Source: Ahrensia sp. R2A130 (lineage in GTDB: Bacteria > Pseudomonadota > Alphaproteobacteria > Rhizobiales > Rhizobiaceae). From it: a stretch of DNA of 64,000 bases. Under the pieces are notes generated by a model, which was given only the letters and a program-made list of their open reading frames with translations, had not been told where the DNA came from and searched no databases. Positions within the stretch are counted from its first letter, which is position 1. Each line of letters opens with the position of its first letter. Positions 45,190 through 53,098 of this stretch are shown in pieces. The DNA is taken from contig NZ_AEEB01000004.1 of the NCBI RefSeq assembly GCF_000179775.1, positions 1 through 64,000 of the forward strand, written 5' to 3'. A program made the position numbers and the translations under genes.

Positions 45190-45224
45190 CTAACCATTAA
45201 TGGTGAGTTTGCTCCATAATGCCG
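45190..45224 (-). repeat. Right terminal inverted repeat
   Basis: 35 bases identical to the inverted left end. Its inner half is the dyad CTAACC-ATTAAT-GGTGAG (45190-45207), site 5 of the series. Confidence 0.9.
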
Positions 45225-45232
45225 TGAAACTA
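45225..45232. repeat. Target site duplication, right
   Basis: TGAAACTA, partner of TGAGACTA at 40805-40812 (one mismatch). Confidence 0.75.
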
Positions 45233-45271
45233 CAGGCTAACGGCAGACTTCTTCGTCCCGCTGGCTCATCT

Positions 45272-45360
45272 TTGCGCTCACGCTGTCGGCCCGCTGGGCC
45301 TTCGCTACACGAGTGCGGCGCAACTAGCGCCGGGCGGCTCTTCGCCGCCTGCTGATCGCT
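45272..45360 (+). repeat. Dispersed palindromic intergenic repeat, copy E
   Basis: TTGCGCTCACGCTGTC, hairpin GGCCC-GCT-GGGCC (45288-45300), then GCTACACGAGTGCGGCGC and a GCGCC-rich tail. It lies 40 bases right of the transposon. Confidence 0.7.
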
Positions 45361-45414
45361 CGGACGTCGGAAGACGGGTCGATGTTTTTGCTTGTCCGAA
45401 ATCCATCACACCAA

Positions 45415-45560
45415 TGTCATCCCCGCGCAGGCGGGGAACCACTTCGCAACGAAACGTGGCGAGAAAGGCAAAAAACGATCTTGCCCTGCATTCACCATCC
45501 CAAACCCCTCCACCGCCACGTCTCGTGGATGAGTGGGTCCCCGCCTGCGCGGGGATGACA
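45415..45560. repeat. Inverted pair 1 of the TGTCATCCCCGC repeat
   Basis: TGTCATCCCCGCGCAGGCGG at the left and its reverse complement at 45534-45560 enclose about 92 bases, themselves partly self-complementary (CGAAACGTGGCGAG / GCCACGTCTCG). REP-like element or small non-autonomous mobile unit. With copy E it fills the gap 45233-45588, which has no gene. Confidence 0.8.
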
Positions 45561-45588
45561 GCGAGGAGTGGGGTGACTAATCAGACAC

Positions 45589-46020
45589 ATGACCAGCTTC
45601 ACCCTCGACCCACGTCTCGACGCCGATACGCACCTCATCGCCAACCACGGTTCGTTCTCCATCCGGCTGATGGACGATGACCGCTGGCCGTGGATTATTG
45701 TGGTGCCGGAAGTTGCCGGACTGACGGATATGGATGGGCTGGATGATGCGCTCGCGATCGACCTCGCCATCACCCTGTCGCGCCTGTCCGCTATCGTGAA
45801 AAATCTCGGCCTCGCCGACAGCACCAATGTGGCGACGCTTTCCAACATGGTCACGCAGATGCACTGGCATGTGGTCGGGCGCAGCGTCGGCGACCCCGGT
45901 TGGCCCGGGCCGGTTTGGGGGCATGGCGAGCGGGTGCCTTACGCGGCAAACGATGCTGCTGCACTCGTTGCGCGGCTGCGCGCAGCGTGGGACAAGGTGG
46001 CACCGAAGCCGACAGCCTGA
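45589..46020 (+). CDS. HIT-like family protein
   Basis: 143 residues with the histidine-triad fold: DRWPWIIVVPEVAGLTDMDG near residue 32, then TQMHWHVVGRSVGDPGWPGP near residue 88. The canonical His-x-His-x-His reads Gln-Met-His-Trp-His, as in many alphaproteobacterial relatives. HIT proteins cleave nucleoside phosphoramidates or dinucleoside polyphosphates. It lies directly before nudC, another nucleotide-cleaving enzyme, likely in one operon. Confidence 0.8.
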   Translation: MTSFTLDPRLDADTHLIANHGSFSIRLMDDDRWPWIIVVPEVAGLTDMDGLDDALAIDLAITLSRLSAIVKNLGLADSTNVATLSNMVTQMHWHVVGRSVGDPGWPGPVWGHGERVPYAANDAAALVARLRAAWDKVAPKPTA

Positions 46021-46028
46021 GCCGCATT

Positions 46029-47042
46029 TTGCCCGATATCATCAACAATCCGCCCCGCCCGTTTCTCGACCCCGATTTCATGGCGAGCGAGCCAAGCGCG
46101 GGAATGGTTTTCTCCGGCGGTCGTCTTGACCGGCTCTCGGAAGAGCGCGACGAGCAGACATTGACCAAAGCGATCCATGACGAGGCCGCGCGTTTCATCG
46201 CCATTGACGCGGGCCATGTGTTGCTCACCCGCACCGGCGACGACACGGCGGATTGCCTCTTCTCATATGATGGCCTGACCGCCCTGAACCCACGCTTCGA
46301 CCGCGCGGTGCTGCTCGGCACCGGGCCGGACGGGCCGCGTCTTGCGGTGCCGGTGGCCCTGTCCCGCGACAGCTTGGACGAGACGAAATTCGATCTCGCC
46401 AAACCGCTGGGCGCGATGGATTTCCGCACCGTGGCGCGCAAGGGCGTGTTGACGGCGGAAGCCTACGGTGACCTGTGCTACGGGGCCGCCCTGCTGGCGT
46501 GGCATGCCACCGCCCGCTTCTGCGCCCGCTGCGGTGGGCAAACGGTGATGAAACAAGCAGGCGCCAAGCGCCAATGCGTGGCCTGCGAGCGCGACCATTT
46601 TCCCCGCACAGATGCCGTTGTGATAATGTTGATTGCAGATAAAGACCGCTGCCTCTTGGGCCGGTCCCACCATTTTCCGCCGGGTATGTATTCCGCTTTA
46701 GCCGGTTTCATCGAACCGGGTGAAACCATGGAAATGGCGGTGCGGCGCGAGACCTTCGAGGAAAGCGGTATTCGCGTTGGTGAGGTGCGTTATCATTCGA
46801 CCCAACCATGGCCCTTCCCCCACACGCTGATGATCGGCTGCATGGGCGAGGCGCTGGAAAGCGACATCCACCGCGATGAAGGCGAGTTGGACGATTGCCG
46901 CTGGTTCACGCGCGATGAGGTGCTGGCGATTTTGAAGGGCGATGGGCCGGTGGATGGCGAGGGCGAACCGGAGTTCTTCTTCCCGCCCGCGATGGCAATT
47001 GCGAACAGGTTGGTTACGGCCTGGGCGGAGGGTGAGGTTTAG
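46029..47042 (+). CDS. nudC: NAD(+) diphosphatase, NudC
   Basis: Hydrolyses NAD(H) to NMN and AMP and in enterobacteria removes NAD caps from RNA. About 337 residues. The zinc ribbon is CARCGGQ and CVACERDHFPRTD near residues 161-187. The Nudix box GFIEPGETMEMAVRRETFEE followed by SGI lies near residue 224, and the SQPWPFP-like STQPWPFPHTLMIG follows near residue 254. The start is uncertain: the frame is open back into the HIT gene. TTG 46029, nine bases after the HIT stop, best fits the family N-terminus; ATG 46080 is the alternative. Confidence 0.88.
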   Translation: MPDIINNPPRPFLDPDFMASEPSAGMVFSGGRLDRLSEERDEQTLTKAIHDEAARFIAIDAGHVLLTRTGDDTADCLFSYDGLTALNPRFDRAVLLGTGPDGPRLAVPVALSRDSLDETKFDLAKPLGAMDFRTVARKGVLTAEAYGDLCYGAALLAWHATARFCARCGGQTVMKQAGAKRQCVACERDHFPRTDAVVIMLIADKDRCLLGRSHHFPPGMYSALAGFIEPGETMEMAVRRETFEESGIRVGEVRYHSTQPWPFPHTLMIGCMGEALESDIHRDEGELDDCRWFTRDEVLAILKGDGPVDGEGEPEFFFPPAMAIANRLVTAWAEGEV

Positions 47043-47064
47043 CACCCGCTTCCCAACACACCAT

Positions 47065-47197
47065 TGTCATCCCCGCGCAGGCGGGGACCCATTTATCCGC
47101 ATGACGGATGTGGAATGGTATGCTGGGCGTCTGCAAAGCGCGAACTGTAACGGTGGAGTGCTTTGAGGAGCGGATCCCCGCCTGCGCGGGGATGACA
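47065..47197. repeat. Inverted pair 2 of the TGTCATCCCCGC repeat
   Basis: TGTCATCCCCGCGCAGGCGG on the left and its reverse complement at about 47172-47197, enclosing about 80 bases. The inner flank CATTTATCCGCATG is shared with pair 3. Confidence 0.8.
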
Positions 47198-47223
47198 ACC
47201 GAGTGGTTGGCGAGTGGTTCGCC

Positions 47224-48177
47224 CTAAACCGCCAACCGCTTTTTCGCCGCTGCGTATTCTTCCTTCAACCGCGCAACGAGGTCTGCCGCAGGAACCACAT
47301 TCTTCACCGCACCGATGCCTTGGCCGGAGCCCCAGATGTCTTTCCAGGCTTTCGTTTTATCTTGCCCAAAATCCATTTTGGTCGGATCGCTTTCGGGAAG
47401 AGCATCGGGGTCCATACCGGCGAGTTCGAAGGAGCCGCGTAGGTAGTTGCCGTGAACGCCGGTGACGAGGTTGGTGTAAACGATATCGTCAGCACCGCAG
47501 TCGGCGATCATCTGTTTGTATTCCGGCTGCGCGCGGGCTTCATCGGTGGCGATAAAGGCGGAGCCGACATAGCCGAGGTCTGCGCCCATGGCTTGGGCTG
47601 CCAGAATAGCATCACCGGTGGCGATTGCGCCGCCAAGCAGAAGGGGACCATCGAACCACTCACGAATTTCTTGGATCAGCGCGATGGGGGACAGCGTACC
47701 GGCATGGCCGCCTGCTCCCGTGGCGATGGCGATGAGGCCGTCGGCACCCTTCTCAATCGCCTTCTTGGCGTAGGTGTTGTTGATAACGTCGTGCAGCGTG
47801 ATGCCGCCATAGGAATGAACGGCGTCGTTCACATCCACCCGCGCACCGAGCGACGTAATGACGATGGGAGCCTTGTGCTTCACGCACATTTCCACATCGT
47901 GCTCCAACCGCTCGTTGGAACGGTGGACGATCTGGTTCACCGCGTATGGGGCAGAGGGATTGTCGGGGTTATCGCGGTCATGCTCGGCCAGCGCTTCGCG
48001 GATTTCGTGCAGCCATTCGTCCAACTGGGCGGCGGGGCGGGCGTTCAACGCGGGGAAGGAGCCGACCACACCGGCCTTGCACTGGGCGATGACCAGCGCG
48101 GGGTTCGAAATGATAAAGAGCGGGGAAGCGATGGCGGGCAGCGAAAGCTTGCCGTCGAGGACCGGAGGGAGAGCCAT
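47224..48177 (-). CDS. Nitronate monooxygenase-like FMN enzyme
   Basis: A 317-residue TIM-barrel flavoprotein of the 2-nitropropane dioxygenase family, oxidising alkyl nitronates. Motifs: ASPLFIISNPALVIAQC near the N-terminus, the FMN-binding GADGLIAIATGAGGHAG near residue 143 with the catalytic-type His, LGGAIATGDAILAAQAMGAD near residue 180, and YVGSAFIATDEARA. The physiological substrate is often propionate-3-nitronate, but is unknown here. A perfect palindrome, ACGTTAACGT, lies upstream (48229-48243), possibly an operator. Confidence 0.87.
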   Translation of the reverse strand: MALPPVLDGKLSLPAIASPLFIISNPALVIAQCKAGVVGSFPALNARPAAQLDEWLHEIREALAEHDRDNPDNPSAPYAVNQIVHRSNERLEHDVEMCVKHKAPIVITSLGARVDVNDAVHSYGGITLHDVINNTYAKKAIEKGADGLIAIATGAGGHAGTLSPIALIQEIREWFDGPLLLGGAIATGDAILAAQAMGADLGYVGSAFIATDEARAQPEYKQMIADCGADDIVYTNLVTGVHGNYLRGSFELAGMDPDALPESDPTKMDFGQDKTKAWKDIWGSGQGIGAVKNVVPAADLVARLKEEYAAAKKRLAV

Positions 48178-48228
48178 AGTAACGTCCTGAAAGGCGCGGT
48201 TTTGATTGTCGCGCAGTGGTAACCACTC

Positions 48229-48243
48229 TTACGTTAACGTCAA
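48229..48243. promoter_or_regulatory. Palindromic operator candidate
   Basis: TTACGTTAACGTCAA with a perfect 10-bp core, 52 bases upstream of the nitronate monooxygenase-like start. It resembles the ACGTTAACGT-type sites of MerR-family catabolic regulators such as LiuR; that comparison is from memory. A half-like TAACGTAA follows at about 48262. Confidence 0.4.
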
Positions 48244-48394
48244 CCGTCAAGATGCGCGTCTAACGTAACTGCTGGGCAAAAGGCAGGGCTAGGACCACCG
48301 CAAGATTGCAATTGGGGCGCCGTGCCGTAAAGCTTAACAAAAGCACAGATAGGTAAAGACGGGCGATGCCGTCTGTTGCGACAGGAGTGAAGAC

Positions 48395-49603
48395 GTGGCC
48401 GGTTTTGAAGATCTGATCCGTGGGGCATTGAAAAAGCAGGGGACCCCTGATCCAGCACGGCGCGAGGCAATCTACGCTTCATCGCGCACCGCACTGGGCC
48501 GCATGCTGGCGCAGAACGATAAGCTGGATACAGCGGCCAAAAGCCTGCAGGAAAGCCGTCTGGAAGACGCGATCAAGTCTATCGAGGCCGATTACGCGGC
48601 CCGCGATCCGAAGCCTGCGCCTGAACCAACACCTCCGCCACCTCCAGCGAATACGGGACTGGCAATGCCATCGGAAGGTGTTCCAGCACCGCTTTCACGT
48701 GCCACGCCACAGATTGTGCAACCTGCGCCAAAACCTGCTCCCACTCCGCAAGTTGCGCCCCGTCCGGTGACACCGGCTGCGCCGGAAATATCAGTTGCAG
48801 CGCCAGCTAAAGCCGATCTTGCCGCAGAGCATGTGCCACCAATGCCGCGCAGCCCGAGCATGGACCGGCTGGAGCCGGAGGTGCCTGCAACCTTTATCAC
48901 CGGCCTCGAACCGGCTGAAGATACCGACAACGAGCCTGTCGCCATTCCGCCCGACTATCGCGGCGATGCGCTGCGGGAGCGCAAGCCTTACGCCAAGATG
49001 CTGCTGTGGACGATCATTCTGGTCGGCCTGGGTGTGGCGGGCTGGTGGGCCTACACGTTCGGCCCCGGCCTGCTGCGTGAACAACTTGATGGTTCCGTTC
49101 CCAATCCACGCGCCACGCTGGAACAAGGCGCCTTCAACCCCGGCACGCAAGAAGGCTGGGTCATCGTGTTCGATCCCGCATCCGATGGCGACGCTATCGA
49201 TACCGCCAATCAGGGCCGGGCCGAGCTGTTTCAGTCGAACAACGGCATGTATGCGCGCCTGACCTCAAACGCCGGTGGCAGCGGAAACAATCTGCGCCTC
49301 CGCGTGCCTGCCGGTGTGCTGGAACCATTACGCGGCAAAGCCGCCACCATCGAAGTGATGGCCCGCAACCCCGACGACGGCACACAACAATTCGCCATGT
49401 TCTGCCAATTCGGCACAATGGGCGAATGCGGTCGCAAACGCTTCTCAGCGTCCGGCAAGGTCGAAGCCTATCTGTTCGAAATGCTGGTCAACGACACCAC
49501 CCAACCGGCGGATGAAACGGCATGGCTGGCGATCAATACAGACCTGGGCGGCAATGGTTCACCACTTGATATCTATTCCGTGCGGATACGTCCTGGGACG
49601 TGA
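48395..49603 (+). CDS. Unknown single-pass membrane protein with an exported C-terminal domain
   Basis: 402 residues. The N-terminal cytoplasmic part starts AGFEDLIRGALKKQGTPDPA with a helical region (residues 1-70), then a Pro-rich linker (about 72-130; PAPEPTPPPPPANTG), one membrane helix near residue 205 (LLWTIILVGLGVAGWWAY), and a 175-residue C-terminal beta-rich domain (EGWVIVFDPASDGDAID; NNLRLRVPAGVLEPLRG; TAWLAINTDLGGNGSPLDI) resembling carbohydrate-binding jelly rolls in its pattern. No family recognised. The GTG start is supported by AGGAG. Confidence 0.75.
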   Translation: MAGFEDLIRGALKKQGTPDPARREAIYASSRTALGRMLAQNDKLDTAAKSLQESRLEDAIKSIEADYAARDPKPAPEPTPPPPPANTGLAMPSEGVPAPLSRATPQIVQPAPKPAPTPQVAPRPVTPAAPEISVAAPAKADLAAEHVPPMPRSPSMDRLEPEVPATFITGLEPAEDTDNEPVAIPPDYRGDALRERKPYAKMLLWTIILVGLGVAGWWAYTFGPGLLREQLDGSVPNPRATLEQGAFNPGTQEGWVIVFDPASDGDAIDTANQGRAELFQSNNGMYARLTSNAGGSGNNLRLRVPAGVLEPLRGKAATIEVMARNPDDGTQQFAMFCQFGTMGECGRKRFSASGKVEAYLFEMLVNDTTQPADETAWLAINTDLGGNGSPLDIYSVRIRPGT

Positions 49604-49650
49604 TGGTTTGGCGGTTGGCGGTTGAACGCTACTTGCGCTTCTCACTCGGT

Positions 49651-49885
49651 TGTCATCCCCGCCCCCGGCCTTCGCCGAGGACAGGCTCCGGCGGGGACCC
49701 ACTTATCCGCAGGCTGGATATGCGTGATAGGATGCAGATCGATAAACAAGTTCAATCACATTTGGGGATGGTTTGAAATGACGAGTTCGGGTCGGGAATA
49801 ATACGTGGCGACCAACTCCCGTTTTGTTGGTGAGTGGGTCCCCGCCGGAGCCTGTCCTCGGCGAAGGCCGGGGGCGGGGATGACA
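49651..49885. repeat. Inverted pair 3 of the TGTCATCCCCGC repeat (long form)
   Basis: Both arms carry an added 25-base insert (CCCCCGGCCTTCGCCGAGG...), so the arms are about 52 bases and nearly perfect. They enclose about 130 bases. It occupies most of the 324-base gap 49604-49927, which has no gene. A transcript through the arms would form a very stable stem. Confidence 0.85.
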
Positions 49886-49927
49886 AGGGAGTTTGCGGGA
49901 TGGGCTTAAATGCTAATCAATCCAGCC

Positions 49928-50803
49928 CTAAGCACCAACCTCGTTCAAAAAGTCCGGCCCGCAACCCGCAATTTTATCATCACTTTCGCCAATAGCGCTC
50001 TTGTCTTTGCCCTCGTATTCCACCGCATTCAGCACGGTGCGGATGGCCTCCAATCTGGCCCGGCGTTTGTCGTTGGAGCGGATGATGGTCCATGGGGCGT
50101 GGTCGGTGTGGGTGGCGGCCAGCATTTCATCGCGGGCTTTGGTGTAGTCGTCCCACTTGGTCAGCGCGACGAGATCGATGGGGGACAGTTTCCACGATTT
50201 CATCGGGTTATGGCGGCGGTCGTGGAAGCGCTTGATCTGCATTTCCTGCCCGACATTGAGCCAGATCTTGAAAAAAGCGTAGCCCTCATCGACCAGGAGT
50301 TTTTCAAAATCAGGGGTTTGGGCGAGAAATTGCTGATGCTGCTGTGGTGAGCAGAAACCCATAACGGGTTCGACACCACCGCGATTGTACCACGAGCGGT
50401 CGAACATCGTCATGTTACCGGCGGTGGGGAAATGGTAGATGTAGCGCTGGTAGTACCACTGGCCCTGTTCTACGTCGGTGGGTTTCGACAGGGCGACGAC
50501 GCGGGCATTGCGGGGTTTGAGATATTCGCGGAAGGCACCGATCGTGCCGCCCTTACCAGCAGCATCACGGCCTTCGAACAGAACCATGATGCGTTTACCG
50601 GTTTCGAGACGGTGAGCCTGCAGCTTCACCAGTTCGAGTTGAAGCGCTTCGAGCTGCTCTTTGTAGAGCGACTTTTTCAGCTTCTTTTCATACGGGTAAT
50701 TGCCGGACGAAAATTCATTGTCGGACACCCAGTCCGGCAGGTCGGGGTCGTCGATATCGAAGGAGCGTTTCTTGCCGTTTACGTTCAGGTCGAGTGCGCT
50801 CAT
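49928..50803 (-). CDS. ppk2: Polyphosphate kinase 2
   Basis: A 291-residue kinase using polyphosphate to phosphorylate nucleotides. Walker A is [20 protein letters not shown] near residue 73, the lid/Walker B segment [20 protein letters not shown] near residue 130, and the family block [20 protein letters not shown] near residue 190. Class I PPK2 (NDP kinases) fits the single-domain form; whether GDP or ADP is preferred cannot be seen. It follows gcrA by 31 bases on the minus strand. Confidence 0.92.
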   Translation of the reverse strand: MSALDLNVNGKKRSFDIDDPDLPDWVSDNEFSSGNYPYEKKLKKSLYKEQLEALQLELVKLQAHRLETGKRIMVLFEGRDAAGKGGTIGAFREYLKPRNARVVALSKPTDVEQGQWYYQRYIYHFPTAGNMTMFDRSWYNRGGVEPVMGFCSPQQHQQFLAQTPDFEKLLVDEGYAFFKIWLNVGQEMQIKRFHDRRHNPMKSWKLSPIDLVALTKWDDYTKARDEMLAATHTDHAPWTIIRSNDKRRARLEAIRTVLNAVEYEGKDKSAIGESDDKIAGCGPDFLNEVGA

Positions 50804-50834
50804 TTCAATATCTCCCGGCAGATTTCAGCGGCCC

Positions 50835-51401
50835 CTAACGACGACGGCGACGTTCCGACGGCGGCTGGAAAGCGATCTTGTTGTGGAAGTCGCAATAGGG
50901 TTTTTCATCTGCCGAATTCTGACCGCAGAACGAAAAGCCCGGCATCGTCGGGTCGCCCGTTGGCCATTTGCAGGTGTTTTCCGTCAGCTGCATGAGGTCC
51001 AGCTTGCGGGAAATCGGCACGACATTGTCTTCGACCGGCTTTGCTTCGACCTCTGGTGCTTCTTCGAACTCTTCCTCGATTTTAAGCGCCGCGTTGCCGA
51101 CCGTATGATGGGTGGTCTGGGTCTTGGTGGAATAGGCGTTGGTCGAGGTCGTGGCGGTCGATTTTCGCCCACCGCCACCGCCGCCGCCCGAAGACGAACG
51201 GGGGGATGCGGCACGACGCGGCTGCGCTGCCGTGGTGGATTTGGTGGCGGTTTTTGCACGCCCCGACATGCCGAGGCGATGAATTTTGCCGATAACGGCG
51301 TTGCGGGTCACGCCGCCGAGATCAGCAGCGATCTGGCTGGCGCTCAGGCCTTCGGCCCAAAGTTTGGTGAGGCGTGCAACCCGTTCATCGGTCCAAGACA
51401 T
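50835..51401 (-). CDS. gcrA: GcrA cell-cycle regulator
   Basis: A 188-residue transcription factor that activates sigma-70 promoters carrying CcrM-methylated GANTC sites. The N-terminal helix-turn-helix is canonical (MSWTDERVARLTKLWAEGLS; GGVTRNAVIGKIHRLGMSGR). A basic Ser/Gly-rich linker with a run of Gly follows, and the C-terminal domain has Cys residues (NTCKWPTGDPTMPGFSFCGQ; KPYCDFHNK). The ATG giving MSWTDE is the family start; the upstream extension is rejected. It is divergent from argD, a conserved alphaproteobacterial arrangement. Confidence 0.95.
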   Translation of the reverse strand: MSWTDERVARLTKLWAEGLSASQIAADLGGVTRNAVIGKIHRLGMSGRAKTATKSTTAAQPRRAASPRSSSGGGGGGGRKSTATTSTNAYSTKTQTTHHTVGNAALKIEEEFEEAPEVEAKPVEDNVVPISRKLDLMQLTENTCKWPTGDPTMPGFSFCGQNSADEKPYCDFHNKIAFQPPSERRRRR

Positions 51402-51884
51402 ATTCAAATACTCCACATCGTACATTCATTCGAGCCGGATAGAGGCGCGCAAGAAAACATCGCCGGCGAAATAGCCGGTCGTGGAATCCGCGAAGCAAGA
51501 GCTTCGGGTTCATGTTCGGATCTTACGCTTGCAGTCGCACTGCCCAGCGGTGATGAAAGCAAGCTAGTGATCGCTAATGGGCGGGGCAAGAGTCCTGCTG
51601 CCACCACGAATCGATTTTCCACTTTGTCCCCAACCTTCCCTGCGTCCATTCCAATGCAAGGTGTAAAATAGAGCAAATGAGGGAAAATTTACCTTTTGGT
51701 AACGTCTCGACCAGCGTCAGAACAGTGTTTTCAGACCGCCACGTGCCGTCTTCAAATAAATACATAAAGAGGCTAGTGTGCGCACTTGCTGGCGGTTGGG
51801 GATAATTCTACCGCCGATAGCTCCATTTTTCATACCGTTCGGCAATACGCCGAACCCGCCTTTATCAAAACGGAAACCAAGCCG
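51402..51884. other. 483-base gcrA-argD divergent gap
   Basis: No convincing gene. It should contain the promoters of gcrA and of argD-argF-coaBC. TACC-TTTT-GGTA (51691-51702) is a small dyad; no clear operator or leader peptide was identified. Confidence 0.5.
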
Positions 51885-53096
51885 ATGGCTCCTTCTTCGA
51901 TCAATTCGCCGCTCTATCCATCCTTCGCCCGGGTGCCGTTGCATTTCGAGCGAGGCGAAGGCGTGCGCGTTTGGACGAATGAGGGTGACGAGTATCTCGA
52001 TTTCGCAGCCGGTATCGCGGTCAACGCGCTGGGCCATTGCCACCCGAAACTGATCGAAGCACTGACGGAACAGGCACAAACCCTGTGGCATGTCTCTAAT
52101 CTGTTCGAGAGCCCGCAGCAGGAAAAGCTGGCGCGGCGGCTGTGCGAAAACACGTTTGCCGACCGCGTGTTCTTCACCAATTCCGGCACGGAAAGCATGG
52201 AATGCGCGTTCAAGACCGCGCGGCGCTACCATTATGAAAACGGCGCACCGGAGCGGGTGAACATCATCACGTTCAGCGGTGCCTTCCATGGCCGTTCGCT
52301 GGCAGCGATCACCGCTGGCGGCAACGAGAAATATATGACGGGCTTCGGCCCGGCGACCGGGGGCTTCGTGCACCTGCCCTTCGGCGACCACGAGGCGCTG
52401 AAGGCTGCGGTGGACGAGACCACGGCAGCGATACTGATCGAACCTATTCAGGGCGAAGGCGGCATTCGCACCGTGCCACACCAATGCCTGCGCGGATTGC
52501 GTGAGATGTGCGACGAGCACGGCATTCTTCTTATATATGACGAAGTGCAGTGCGGCGCGGCGCGCACCGGCAAGTTCTTTGCCCACCAATGGATAGAAGG
52601 CGCGGAGCCGGACATCATGGCAGTCGCCAAAGGCATCGGCGGTGGCTTTCCCATGGGGGCATGTCTGGCCAGCGAAAAGGTCGGCACGGCCATGGGCCCC
52701 GGCACCCACGGCACCACCTATGGCGGCAACCCGCTGGCTATGGCCGTGGGCAATGCGGTGCTGGACGTGGTGCTGGAGGATGGCTTCATGCAGTCCGTTC
52801 AGGACAAGGGCATCATCTTCAAACAGAAGCTGGCGGCGCTGGCGGACAGCTATCCCGATCTCATCGAAGGCGTACGCGGCGATGGCCTTATCCAAGGCTT
52901 CAAATGCCGCGCGACCAATCTCGATGTCGTGGCGGCATTCCGTGAGCAGAACCTGTTGTCCGTGCCGGCTGGTGATAATGTAGTGCGGTTGATGCCACCG
53001 TTGATCGTGAGCGAAGATGAATTGAGCGAAGCCGTCGACAAGATGGATGCTGCGCTGTCAGCCATGTCGTCTGCAAATCTCGCGAAGGCAGGCTAG
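51885..53096 (+). CDS. argD: Acetylornithine aminotransferase
   Basis: A 403-residue PLP enzyme of arginine synthesis. The class III fold shows [20 protein letters not shown] near residue 105, [34 protein letters not shown] near residue 218, and the PLP Lys in [16 protein letters not shown] near residue 248. The ATG giving [19 protein letters not shown] is the family start, with GGAA upstream. The upstream open stretch is discarded. First gene of argD-argF-coaBC. Confidence 0.93.
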   Translation: MAPSSINSPLYPSFARVPLHFERGEGVRVWTNEGDEYLDFAAGIAVNALGHCHPKLIEALTEQAQTLWHVSNLFESPQQEKLARRLCENTFADRVFFTNSGTESMECAFKTARRYHYENGAPERVNIITFSGAFHGRSLAAITAGGNEKYMTGFGPATGGFVHLPFGDHEALKAAVDETTAAILIEPIQGEGGIRTVPHQCLRGLREMCDEHGILLIYDEVQCGAARTGKFFAHQWIEGAEPDIMAVAKGIGGGFPMGACLASEKVGTAMGPGTHGTTYGGNPLAMAVGNAVLDVVLEDGFMQSVQDKGIIFKQKLAALADSYPDLIEGVRGDGLIQGFKCRATNLDVVAAFREQNLLSVPAGDNVVRLMPPLIVSEDELSEAVDKMDAALSAMSSANLAKAG

Positions 53097-53098
53097 TC

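Larger units (their letters stand above)
40813..45224 (+). mobile_element. IS1595-family transposon with six passenger genes
   Basis: A 4412-bp element bounded by inverted repeats CGGCATTATGG...CCATAATGCCG with an 8-bp flanking duplication. It encodes an IS1595/ISXO2-type transposase in the middle and six passenger genes. All seven genes alternate strand (-,+,-,+,-,+,-). Convergent neighbours abut (0 bases), share stop bases or share a terminator; one divergent pair has overlapping start codons. By eye it is more AT-rich than its surroundings. IS1595 members with passenger genes are known, but this cargo set has no assigned role. The intact ends, intact transposase and one-mismatch duplication suggest a fairly recent insertion. 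Confidence 0.88.

Noticed and set aside
45415-45560. Short peptides encoded in the TGTCATCCCCGC repeats
   Set aside because: Frames of this type occur wherever such repeats lie and are commonly mis-annotated as proteins; there is no start signal.
45900-46028. N-terminal extension of nudC into the HIT gene
   Set aside because: The extra residues are Arg/Cys/Ala-rich, unlike NudC, and come from the other frame of the HIT gene.
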